A program made the translations under genes and the position numbers. Of a stretch of 31,377 nt of DNA, positions 8,814 through 16,858 are shown piece by piece. Numbering within the stretch: position 1 is the stretch's first letter; each line of letters starts with the position of its first letter. This stretch comes from JBKECY01 sp047975025 (GTDB lineage Bacteria; Bacillota; Clostridia; Lachnospirales; Lachnospiraceae), in contig JBKECY010000058.1 of the NCBI GenBank assembly GCA_047975025.1, positions 1 to 31,377 of the forward strand, in the 5' to 3' direction. The notes beneath the pieces were generated by a model. The model did not search any database and was not told where the DNA came from. It saw only the letters and a list, made by a program, of their open reading frames with translations.

Positions 8814-8841
8814 AGTATACCACTTGCTCTTATTTTGTCAA
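8814..8841 (-). promoter_or_regulatory. ahpC promoter
   Basis: Minus strand TTGACA (8836-8841), 16-bp spacer, TATACT (8814-8819); both boxes are near consensus. Confidence 0.75.
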
Positions 8842-8871
8842 TACTTTGTGGAAAAATATTGATTGTTTTTA

Positions 8872-9291
8872 TCAAGTATTATCAGCCGTATCCGATACGT
8901 CTTCTACCTGCGGCTGGGCAGGAATGGTCCTGATGCGGGCGATAAAATAGTAATATTTGAAAATAATAAGGCATACGATGCAAATCCGCGCGGGGAGTAC
9001 ATCTACCAGAATGAACGTAAGTAACAGCATCGCAGAGACCGGAAGCAGGATACACAGCTTTGTTTTGCGCGTCATGGCACGCTCGTTGACAAACTGTTCC
9101 AGATTGCGTTTGTACAGCTTGGTCTGCGTGAACCAGTTGTGGAACCGCACAGAGCCTTTGGAAAACGCAAAGGACGCCAGCAAAAGAAACGGGGTCGTCG
9201 GCAGAATCGGCAGTGCTATGCCAATCACGCCAAGGCCCAGACTGATAAACGCTATCAAAAGCCATAGTATACGCACAGGATTTTTCTTCAT
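8872..9291 (-). CDS. YbaN/DUF454 family inner-membrane protein
   Basis: A 139-residue protein with an N-terminal hydrophobic hairpin containing LGLGVIGIALPILPTTPFLLLASFAFSK, the hallmark of DUF454 (YbaN), then RFHNWF and two more membrane helices. Function in the family is unknown, though DUF454 genes often sit next to heme or iron uptake genes in Gram-positive bacteria (recalled, not checked). It starts 40 bases after the original end of the heme ATPase gene with AAGGAGA as RBS, so it is the last gene of the heme operon. A weak stem (TTGAT/ATCAA) followed by TATTTTT lies just past its stop. Confidence 0.85.
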   Translation of the reverse strand: MKKNPVRILWLLIAFISLGLGVIGIALPILPTTPFLLLASFAFSKGSVRFHNWFTQTKLYKRNLEQFVNERAMTRKTKLCILLPVSAMLLLTFILVDVLPARICIVCLIIFKYYYFIARIRTIPAQPQVEDVSDTADNT

Positions 9292-9330
9292 GTCTGTCTC
9301 TCCTTGCTGCGAATCATCTCTCTGGCAATA

Positions 9331-10089
9331 CTATATCATGAGAACCGTCTTTTTGCCATCTATTTCTATGACTTTTAATTCGATATCGTATAAGCTTTTG
9401 ATACTTTGTGCATCAATCAGTTCCTGCGGGCTGCCCTGCATGAGAATCTACCCGTCTTTTAGACCTACAATCTCATCTGAGAAGCTCAAGGCCTGATTGA
9501 TATCATGAAGCACCATGATGATGGTCATCTTGAACTCTTCATTGAGCCGTCGTACCAGATGCAGGATTTCCATCTGGTACCGGATATCCAGAAATGTCGT
9601 AGGCTCGTCCAGAAATAGAATATTCGTATTTTGTGCCAGTGCCATGGCAATCCAGACACGCTGCTTCTGCCCGCCGGAAAGCCGCCCGACTTCCCTGTCA
9701 CGCAGACGGGCCGTATCCGTAATTTCAAGTGCCCGTTCGATACTCTCCTCATCCTCCTTGTGATCCGTATTCCACATTTTCTTGTACGGAGTACGCCCAT
9801 AAGAAACAAGCTGTTCCACCGTAATATCTTCACTTGCCGTATTATTCTGATGTACAATCGCTACTTTGCGGGCGAAGACCCGGCGGTCGATCTGCCGGAT
9901 ACTTTTGTCGTTAAGATAAATGCGTCCGCTCTCCGGCCGCAGATTCTGTGTCATAAGCGCGAACAGCGTAGACTTGCCGCAGCCATTAGGTCCCATAATC
10001 GTCGTAACTTTGCCCAAGGGGATTTCAAAGGACAAATCCGAGAGTACTTTGTTGGTGCCATACGAAAAAGACAGGTGCTCAACCCTCAT
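9331..10089 (-). pseudogene. Heme/iron ABC transporter ATPase with an in-frame TAG near the C-terminus
   Basis: A FecE/HtsC-like ATPase powering the neighbouring permease. Walker A GPNGCGKST, signature LSGGQKQRVWIAMAL, Walker B ILFLDEP and the switch His (VLHDINQA) are all intact. After residue 213 (LKDG) a TAG at 9448-9450 stops translation. The same frame then stays open for another 38 codons (ILMQGSPQELI ... TVLMI) to a natural stop at 9331, as in full-length homologues of about 250 residues. Only the C-terminal tail is lost, so the truncated product may retain activity. The start overlaps the permease end by 11 bases. Confidence 0.85.
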
Positions 10090-11074
10090 ATTTTTTACAC
10101 CTTTTAAGCAGAATAATAAAGAATGGACCGCCGATGACTGACATCAGTACAGCGGCTGAAATTTCATAAGGAGCCGCAATAGTACGTCCCAATGTGTCCG
10201 CCAGCAAGAAAGTAAGTGCCCCCAGAAGCATACTGTACGGAAGCAGCACTTTATGGTCCGAGCTGACGATAAGGCGGGCTATATGCGGTATGATCAGCCC
10301 CAGAAAGCCTACAACTCCAACGATTGCTGTCGCCACCGATACCAGCAAGACGGCAATGACAGAGATTTGTATTCTGGATGCATTCACATTGATGCCAAGC
10401 CCTCTGGCGGTCTTGTCTTCCAGCGAAAGCAGATTGCATTTGCCCGCCACGAAGAACGACAGCACGAGCCCCGGCAGTGCATAAATGGCCAGCATCTGCA
10501 CATCGCTCCATGTCTTCATGGTAATATTTCCCTTGATGATGGCGGTCACCTGAGAAATATTGCTTCCGCTCATCGTATCAAGTCCTGATGCGATTCCTGT
10601 GAACATGGCATTCACAGCAATACCTACCAGAATAATGCGAAGGGGGCTAAGCCCCCCCTTCCAGGAGAGTGAGTACACGAGGCAAAATGCCAGAATCCCT
10701 CCTAAAAAAGCGCATACTGGTGCCAGAAAATACAGCCCCGGAAGCAGTGAGGTAATCAGTACGGCCACACAACTGGCGCCGCTTGAGATGCCGATAATCC
10801 CCGGGTCTGCCAGCGGATTTTTGAGTACGGCCTGAAACAAGACACCGGAGACGGCAATCGCCGCTCCCGCAAGCATCGCTATGATAATCCGGGGAAATCG
10901 AAGGTCGTAAATCGTTGCCACATCCTCCTGATAAGATATAAACAGGCCTTTGAAAAGCTCTGCAAAGCTTACTTTCAGACTTCCCACATTGGCAGACAGG
11001 AAGAATAACAGGGCCAGCAGGACACCTGTTATTATAAAAGCGGTTATTTTTTGTGATATTTTTGTTCGTTTCAT
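10079..11074 (-). CDS. Heme/iron ABC transporter permease (FecCD family)
   Basis: A 331-residue membrane protein with about ten helices. The LRFPRIIIAMLAGAAIAVSGVLFQAVLKNPLADPGIIG region and the later GFLGLIIPHIARL are the FecCD/BtuC signature and ATPase-coupling segments. It would pass heme or a siderophore from the lipoprotein through the membrane. Gene order after NEAT and Shp-like genes favours heme, as in streptococcal Shr-Shp-HtsABC. It is intact, unlike the binding protein and ATPase on either side. RBS is AAGGAAG, 25 bases after the binding-protein gene. Confidence 0.92.
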   Translation of the reverse strand: MKRTKISQKITAFIITGVLLALLFFLSANVGSLKVSFAELFKGLFISYQEDVATIYDLRFPRIIIAMLAGAAIAVSGVLFQAVLKNPLADPGIIGISSGASCVAVLITSLLPGLYFLAPVCAFLGGILAFCLVYSLSWKGGLSPLRIILVGIAVNAMFTGIASGLDTMSGSNISQVTAIIKGNITMKTWSDVQMLAIYALPGLVLSFFVAGKCNLLSLEDKTARGLGINVNASRIQISVIAVLLVSVATAIVGVVGFLGLIIPHIARLIVSSDHKVLLPYSMLLGALTFLLADTLGRTIAAPYEISAAVLMSVIGGPFFIILLKRCKKYEG

Positions 11075-11098
11075 CTTGCGTCTTCCTTTGCTGTGACT

Positions 11099-12075
11099 TT
11101 AGTCATCTGTTGTTTCTTCCTGCGGATAGAGCAGGGGCTGCAATTCCTCCAGCGCTTCCGGATACGAGAAAGTTGCACTCATTCCAAACAGCTCGTACGG
11201 AAGATCATAGACTCTGTCGTTTTTCACAGCATCAAAATGCTTCCATATATCATTGGTCGAGAACTCCTCTGCGAACATGTCCAGAACCTGATCCGGGAGC
11301 GCATGCGCCGCCCGCAGGATAATATCCGGCTCCTTGGTCTTCATATCCTCGGTATTCGCATTCAGAAATTCCTCATCTGAGCCGGCATAGACATTAATTC
11401 CGCCCGCCAGTTCGACCAGACTTCCCACATACGAATTCTCTGTCGCTACCAGATAGGAGCCCGGCAACCCCATCAGTATAAGCACTTTCGGCTTTTCATA
11501 CGCCTCATTCTTGCCGGTATATGCATCATAAAACTCTTCAAACTCCTGGGTCTGCTCTGCCGCCTCTTCTTCCTTGCCGAAATCTCTCCCAGCTCTTCCA
11601 TCGACTTATACATGCCTTCTACGCTTTTCAGATTCAGGAAGGCATAGTGAATGCCCAAGGCTTCGTATTTGGGCTGCAGGTCACTTTGAAGACTTGAGGG
11701 ACTTAGAATCCAGTCAGCCTTTAGAGAATCAATGATTTCAAGATCCGGCGCCATCGGGGAGCCGACTGTCGTAACATCCGCATAGCGCGTTGGCGGATCG
11801 GAAAGACTGCTCTGGGGAATTCCCACCAGATCGAGATCCAGCTTCTCACATACCTCTGTTACAGCCATCGAAGTCGCTACGATTCTAAGACCGTCGGTTT
11901 CCGCAGCAGTATCCGCAGCTGTTTCTTCTGTTTCTTCTGTTTCTTCTGTCTCTTTCGTGCCGCCCTGTGTCTGGTCTACACAGCCTGTCAGCAGGAAGAC
12001 CAGTAGAACCGCCAGCAGTAAAGTGCCTGCTTTTGTGAAGAACCTCTGTTTGTTCATGACTGTGTTATTCCTCAT
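11099..12075 (-). pseudogene. Heme-binding lipoprotein of the ABC transporter (HtsA/IsdE-like), frameshifted
   Basis: A lipoprotein substrate-binding protein: signal with lipobox LLTGC (Cys32), then a low-complexity TEETEETEE linker from a 9-base repeat, then a periplasmic-binding-protein-2 fold. Met108 in VGSPMAPDLE and a His in RAAHALPD sit where IsdE/HtsA-type proteins carry their axial Met and His heme ligands; this alignment is by eye. At 11579-11583 the frame breaks: the reading leaves ELGEI for a wrong frame, while another frame continues with FGKEEEAAEQTQEF to a normal end. Adding one A to the AAA run (plus strand) restores it. Start ATG at 12075 is preferred because GGAGG lies seven bases upstream; it overlaps the Shp-like gene by 11 bases. 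Confidence 0.85.
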
Positions 12076-13051
12076 CCAGATTCCTCCGGTACCTATGATA
12101 TCCATAACCGATACCACAGCAGATGCCTATCAAAACGACTCCGATGATCACTCCCGAAATACAGTTGATCAGGATTTGCTCTCCCATTGTAAAGCCTGCG
12201 GCGGCTGTTTCCTGTGTATCCTGTTCCTGTGTACTGTCCTCAGATACATCCAGACCTGTCGTCTCAGCCAGCAGCTCCGAAGCCGAGGAGGCTTTCTGTG
12301 TTTCCTGCGGTGTCGCCGTTTCTGCTGCTTTCGTCGCTTCCTGCGTTTCTTCTGCTGTTTCTTTGGCGGCTTCCGTCGTTGTGGCCTGCGTAGGTGCTGC
12401 CGTCGCTGCTGGTGCCGCGGTAGCCGCAGCCGCCGCTGCTGCCTCATTCGCCGTATCCTGTGTAGTCTCAGTTTCTGAACTCTCAGCTTCCTCAGTCCCC
12501 AGATCGATTTCTTGTACGAAGTCCGTACTGTTGCCTTCTGTCAGACCGTCCAGATAGAAATAGAAGATGACATCGCGTCCCATCGGCTCCACATAGAAGG
12601 AACTGCGTATGATGGCATCTGTTGAGGGCAGGAAAATCCTGTAATCCGTATTATAGCTTCCGCCGGCATTTTACTGCGTAACCGCCACTTCTGTCGACAT
12701 CCAGCCTGCATCTCCTCTGTTTTGCACCAGAAATTCCACATCAGAAATCTGGTCAGCCAGTAAAAATCTAACAGTGGCATACGTATTGTCATACGCATCC
12801 ACGTCCACAAGCGCCGTCGTCTGCAGTACGCTTTCCGTCATAGACTGCCCCAGGGTACTGTTGGCACTGCCGCCGGAATCCTCAATTTCTCCTGTCACAG
12901 GATGTGAATAACTTGGGTGTGCCGCTGCCGTATACACATTCCCTGCGGCTTCTACCGACTGCGCCAGACCGACTGCGAGGCCCAGACACAGACAGAGGCA
13001 CAGTCCGATCATAGCCTTATATCTGCTGCTTTGTACTACTGTCTTGCTCAT
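12065..13051 (-). pseudogene. Shp-like cell-surface heme-binding protein with an in-frame TAA
   Basis: An anchored heme-relay protein: signal peptide (1-36), Shp-type domain (about 37-175), a long Ala/Thr/Glu/Gln-rich spacer, a C-terminal membrane helix (about 288-310) and a basic tail. The domain shows TGEIEDSGG, GQSMTE and FYVEPMGR. Met71 and Met157 lie 86 residues apart, matching the two axial methionines of streptococcal Shp. A TAA at 12671-12673 replaces codon 127, between the two methionines; the frame is open on both sides. Ordinary termination would leave a product without the second ligand or a membrane anchor. Start has TAGGAG upstream, only four bases after the NEAT gene. Confidence 0.82.
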
Positions 13052-13055
13052 CTTT

Positions 13056-15725
13056 CTATCTCCTATACTGATCCGAACTACCGCCTGCCTTCTTTTTCCG
13101 CAGGGTTGCCGCAATGGCGATTCCACTTACGCTTAAGGTGAGCAGCATGTAAAAGCGTACGGTGTCCGCTGTCTTGGCTGCTGTTCTTTTGGCGGAAGCC
13201 TTGGCTGCCGTCTTGGCCGTTGCTTTCGTTGTGCTTCCCTTTTTCGTTAAAGTTCCGGTCAGCAGCGTCTTATCACCAATCGCGTATTTGCTAAAGTGTT
13301 TGGTTTCAAACAGCAGACGGCCATCCTGCCATATGCTGCTCATACTGGTCTTGTTGCTGCTGTCATCCAGATAATAGATGACCGCCTTACCTTGTGTATA
13401 GGAATCTGCCGGAATATACACCTTGACAAATCCCGCGGGCTGTATCGCAGTTCCGTCTTTTTCCAACGAAATGTCATATAAGGTAAAGCTCGTAAGTACA
13501 GAAGACAGTGTGCTTTTGGCCGCCTCGTACACGCTTCCGGCTGTGATTCGCTCCACTACAAGATTCGCTCCCTCTTCAATTACCCCCGCATCCGCTGTCA
13601 CAGTTACCCCGTCAACCGTCTGTGAGAAAGCGGCTTCCTCGGCAACCGTAGGAGTAGCGAACGCATCGTCGTCATTCGTCGTCTGTTTCAGTGTTGACCA
13701 GTCCAGTTTTAACAGCACCGACTGGGTTCCCGTACCTGCGGCAATGCTCTCCATAATAGGGACAAAGACCTGCATAGGCAAAAAGCCCTCTTCGTCACTG
13801 CGTACCGCAGATACTACAGGAAGCTCGACCAAATCCGGATATAGTTCTCTGCTTTCCTCGTTATAGGAATCATAAATATCCTCATTACTGCTGTCTTTTT
13901 GGGTACTGATGACTTTCACGCTTTTACGTGTTCCTTTGATACTCAGATCCGAGTTATAGCTGAATCCATCTGCATAGTAATACAGTTTCCCCAGATACCC
14001 GTTCTGCCCGCTGTATTTCATGGCATTAAAGTCCATGGTCAATGTGTAGTTCCCCGAGGATACGGTCAGCTTCATCGTATGGGTTATACTGTTATTCGCC
14101 ATTGAAAGTGTTTTCTTATCCGTCTTGTACATATCCCCATAGACAGAATAGACCCCATCCTCCAGGTTCTCGTAATCTAATGTATCATCTCCTGCGGTGC
14201 GTGTAGGTTCCGGTGTTGTGGTCGTAATGGCGCTGAGTCCCTTGATGGCGATGGTCAGCGCTTCCGTCTGCGCATCAATCTGCGTCTGTGTTGCCGACTC
14301 TTTAGCCAACAGGGTTTTCGCATTACTTATAACCACCAGCAGGGCATTGATACTTTCCTGTGAATACTTCGTTGTCTTCTTGGCCAGCGCTTCCGCTTCT
14401 TCTACTTTTGCCGTAAGCGCCTCACGTGCTGTCATCTCCTGCAGCTGGTCAATGGCGGCACTTAGCAGTGCCAGTTGTTCATTCACCGCCGGCTGCACAG
14501 CATCCTCATCTATTGTGACGGCGCGTGCTGCCTCGACTGCCGATTTCAGCACAGCCAGAGAGCTTTGTGTATAGACATCTGTCATATCCAGATAACTTTC
14601 GGCCACTGCAAGAAGCTCCGTCAGCTGTCCCTTATCCACATCTATCGCATTGGCTGCCTGTATGGTCCAGGCGGCACTTTGTAAAAGTGCTGTCTGTGCA
14701 TCAATTGCATCCTGCGGAGAATCCAGCGTATCGTGGACGGACTGTGCCAGCGCAATGACAGAGGTCAGGGCTGCAAAAGCAGTATCCGTTGCTTCCTTTT
14801 GCTCTGTTTTTTGCGCATAGCTTAGCTGTGACTGCAGACTTTTCACTACGACCGCCGGATTTCTTACTTCCTGCTGTGATGTCCAGTCGACCACCAGCTG
14901 GGCATACTGCCGCCCGCTGCCGTATCCGTAGACACTGCCCGGATTTAAGCTGTCCATAATCGGTACATAGACTTGCAGCCACACGACAGAAGCCTGTGCC
15001 TGAACCGGAATCTCTACTTGTCTGGGATATCTGCTGTCTTCCTTCGCCAGCATGTAGCTGTCACTTCCCAGAGTCGGGTCATTATAGGCATCATACGTAT
15101 CATAATACTGTAAGACCTCAGCCGCATACACCGTACTATTCTCATCCGGTACATCCTCCGCAGCGTTTTCCAGATAATTCAGTTCCCCCAGATAGCCTTG
15201 CAGACTTGCAGTCGTAAGCTGCACCAGTGACAGCTGCAGATAGGCTTCAGTGGGAGTCGTGCTATAATACATCGGCAGTTCAAGTGCCGCATCTCCCATT
15301 GAGGTCTTATTCTCTGTCGCATGCATCATATGGCCTGATACGGTATAGGTGTGCTCCGGAACCGTAGTCTGATACAATTCTGTATATTCCACCATCTGAT
15401 GCAGCAACTGTGTCATACTTTCAATCTGAGTTTCTGTTGCATAGGCAAGTGTCAGCACTTCCTGACCGGCTGCCAGTACCGCCTGATAGGCCTGTGCATG
15501 CTTCTGCGTAATACCTGTAAGATCCAACGCTTGCGCTTCATCCACAGCCTCCTGCAAGGATTGCGTATCGGCCGCTTCGAACCGGGCGTTTTCATACGCT
15601 TCTTCCAGCGGCTGTGTTTCTGCCGGTACGGTAATTCCTGCCAGAGGCACTGCCAGCACTGCCAACAGAAGTACCAGCAGCAGACACAGCCCCCTCTTCA
15701 TTTTGTAGATTCTTTTTTCTTTCAC
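13056..15725 (-). CDS. Surface heme-binding protein with two NEAT domains
   Basis: An 889-residue secreted protein. In order: signal peptide (about 1-36), a helical region, NEAT 1 (about 125-285, with TYTVSGHMMHA, LGELNYL and VWLQVYVPIMDS), helical FIVAR-like repeats (about 290-500), NEAT 2 (about 520-680, with GVYSVYGDMYK, LGKLYYYADG and MQVFVPIMES), a beta domain (about 700-820) ending in HFSKYAIG, and a Lys/Ala/Thr-rich wall region. It ends with KTADT, a helix and RKKK, like a degenerate sortase signal. NEAT domains take heme from hemoproteins and pass it on, here presumably to the Shp-like protein. NEAT 1 has tyrosines before its last strand (YGYGSGRQYAQLVVD); NEAT 2 lacks them (SVLLKLDW), so only NEAT 1 may bind heme strongly. 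Start is a GTG after GAGGGGAT. Confidence 0.88.
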   Translation of the reverse strand: MKEKRIYKMKRGLCLLLVLLLAVLAVPLAGITVPAETQPLEEAYENARFEAADTQSLQEAVDEAQALDLTGITQKHAQAYQAVLAAGQEVLTLAYATETQIESMTQLLHQMVEYTELYQTTVPEHTYTVSGHMMHATENKTSMGDAALELPMYYSTTPTEAYLQLSLVQLTTASLQGYLGELNYLENAAEDVPDENSTVYAAEVLQYYDTYDAYNDPTLGSDSYMLAKEDSRYPRQVEIPVQAQASVVWLQVYVPIMDSLNPGSVYGYGSGRQYAQLVVDWTSQQEVRNPAVVVKSLQSQLSYAQKTEQKEATDTAFAALTSVIALAQSVHDTLDSPQDAIDAQTALLQSAAWTIQAANAIDVDKGQLTELLAVAESYLDMTDVYTQSSLAVLKSAVEAARAVTIDEDAVQPAVNEQLALLSAAIDQLQEMTAREALTAKVEEAEALAKKTTKYSQESINALLVVISNAKTLLAKESATQTQIDAQTEALTIAIKGLSAITTTTPEPTRTAGDDTLDYENLEDGVYSVYGDMYKTDKKTLSMANNSITHTMKLTVSSGNYTLTMDFNAMKYSGQNGYLGKLYYYADGFSYNSDLSIKGTRKSVKVISTQKDSSNEDIYDSYNEESRELYPDLVELPVVSAVRSDEEGFLPMQVFVPIMESIAAGTGTQSVLLKLDWSTLKQTTNDDDAFATPTVAEEAAFSQTVDGVTVTADAGVIEEGANLVVERITAGSVYEAAKSTLSSVLTSFTLYDISLEKDGTAIQPAGFVKVYIPADSYTQGKAVIYYLDDSSNKTSMSSIWQDGRLLFETKHFSKYAIGDKTLLTGTLTKKGSTTKATAKTAAKASAKRTAAKTADTVRFYMLLTLSVSGIAIAATLRKKKAGGSSDQYRR

Positions 15726-15742
15726 TATAATCCCCTCATATA

Positions 15743-16633
15743 TTATGTATTGAACACATCAAATACCAGCAATGCCGTACTTTCCGGCATATGGACATCT
15801 CCCAGACTGCAGCTGATTGTAATCGGCACAGAGCCTCGCAGCAGACCGCTTTTTTGTATATAGGTCACTTCCACGATAGACAGCGGAACGCGTACCTTAT
15901 CGTCTGTTATGCGCATGACTTTCATACGGTGTCCTTCTTCATAGTGCATGGACTGCACTCTGCCGCTCATCTCTTCTTTGCTGCTGCGCGAAACCGCCTG
16001 CATCGTAACGATATTTAATTCCAGATATCCGCCTCGTTTCTTGCAGACCAGTCTGGCGGGATGGACAAATCCGTTGTTCGCCATGGAGATGCGTCCCGGC
16101 AGCTGGTCATTTTCACGATAAAACGTAAATGAAACGCTGTACTCGCCCGGCGCCAGATAGCTGCACAGATGGCTTCCGTCAAAGGTCTTGACGGTCTCCC
16201 GTTCCTGCTCCAACAGCTCACATGCCAGACAAAATTCACCCAGTTTACTGAAGACCGAGACCGTTTCCTCGCTGCAATACTCCAGAATCTGTGCCGCCTG
16301 CTCATAGGCATGTTCATGTGTCAGCCCTTTTCTCTCCAGCCATTTCGCAATTCGGCGGCGCCGTTCACGATATCTGTCCAGCAGCAGACGACCATAGGGT
16401 GTTAAATCAAATTTATCTGTCAGTATGCCTTCGACCACACAATAATTAAAGAATCTGGAAAGCGTTGCGGCACTGACCTGTACTCTGCGCCCCAGTTCCC
16501 GCAGTCCGATCTTCTTGTGTTCTGTCAGCAGATTTTCATATTCCAACAGATATTGATACTGTAATTTTGTCAGCTGCAACACATCCTCCAGCGGCGACTT
16601 TTGTTCCTTGCATGATGCATTTTCCTTATTCAT
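15743..16633 (-). CDS. Transcriptional regulator: DtxR-like winged helix joined to a cytoplasmic NEAT-like domain
   Basis: A 296-residue protein with no signal peptide or membrane helix. Residues about 22-90 form a winged helix like the iron/manganese repressors (IGLRELGRRVQVSAATLSRFF as HTH, LTPYGRLLLDRYRERRRR as wing and next helix). A helical stretch to about 140 resembles the DtxR dimer region. The metal-site residues look eroded: where DtxR/MntR have Glu-His, this protein has Glu118-Tyr119. Residues about 158-294 resemble a NEAT domain, with the same block order as the neighbouring surface protein: PGEYSVSF, SMANN, GGYLEL, MKV, PITIS and LLVFD. It may sense heme inside the cell and control the operon it leads. 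The ATG at 16633, after AAGGATAG, is preferred to an upstream TTG. The NEAT gene starts 17 bases after it. Confidence 0.72.
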   Translation of the reverse strand: MNKENASCKEQKSPLEDVLQLTKLQYQYLLEYENLLTEHKKIGLRELGRRVQVSAATLSRFFNYCVVEGILTDKFDLTPYGRLLLDRYRERRRRIAKWLERKGLTHEHAYEQAAQILEYCSEETVSVFSKLGEFCLACELLEQERETVKTFDGSHLCSYLAPGEYSVSFTFYRENDQLPGRISMANNGFVHPARLVCKKRGGYLELNIVTMQAVSRSSKEEMSGRVQSMHYEEGHRMKVMRITDDKVRVPLSIVEVTYIQKSGLLRGSVPITISCSLGDVHMPESTALLVFDVFNT

Positions 16634-16663
16634 TCTATCCTTACCTGTCTTTTTATATCCCAA

Positions 16664-16677
16664 TTAGCATATGCTAA
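16664..16677. promoter_or_regulatory. Perfect palindrome, probable operator of the heme-operon regulator
   Basis: TTAGCATATGCTAA is a perfect 14-bp palindrome lying about ten bases downstream of the expected transcription start, where a bound repressor would block the promoter. A variant occurs at the ahpC promoter. Confidence 0.6.
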
Positions 16678-16693
16678 CCCTTTACCATATTTA

Positions 16694-16722
16694 TATATAC
16701 TCCATTTTATTTTTATTGTCAA
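16694..16722 (-). promoter_or_regulatory. Promoter of the heme-acquisition operon
   Basis: Minus strand TTGACA (16717-16722), 17-bp spacer, TATATA (16694-16699). No other strong promoter was seen between here and 8872. Confidence 0.78.
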
Positions 16723-16770
16723 TCAAGCAGCCGGACCGTTGCAGCAACGCAACAGCCCGGCTGTTTGATT
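16721..16770. repeat. Large hairpin downstream of the nitrogenase-like genes
   Basis: Arms AATCAAGCAGCCGG and CCGGCTGTTTGATT pair over 14 positions (one G-T), and an inner GTTGC/GCAAC can also pair. No T-run follows on either strand, so it is not a standard terminator, yet it lies where the nitrogenase-like operon should end and touches the -35 box of the heme operon promoter. It may shield the mRNA 3' end or separate the two units. Confidence 0.6.
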
Positions 16771-16858
16771 CACATCCCTGACTTCTTGGCACTTACGGCG
16801 TTTCACGCAAGAAACACCCGTTCGATAACTGATAATTATTTATCAAAAGCATGTTCCG

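Noticed and set aside
8716..8871. A PerR box controlling ahpC
   Set aside because: No TTATAAT-type inverted repeat could be found; only the GTTAG...CTAAC repeat is present.
9448..9450. The in-frame TAG in the heme ATPase as a pyrrolysine codon
   Set aside because: Other genes here end with TAG (for example the NEAT protein), the site is not an active site, and relatives have an ordinary residue there.
11927..11955. The 9-base TTCTGTTTC-type repeats as a regulatory or CRISPR-like array
   Set aside because: They encode the TEETEETEE linker of a lipoprotein, a common low-complexity spacer after the lipobox.
12671..12673. A changed genetic code to explain the in-frame TAA
   Set aside because: Many intact genes in the window terminate normally at TAA.
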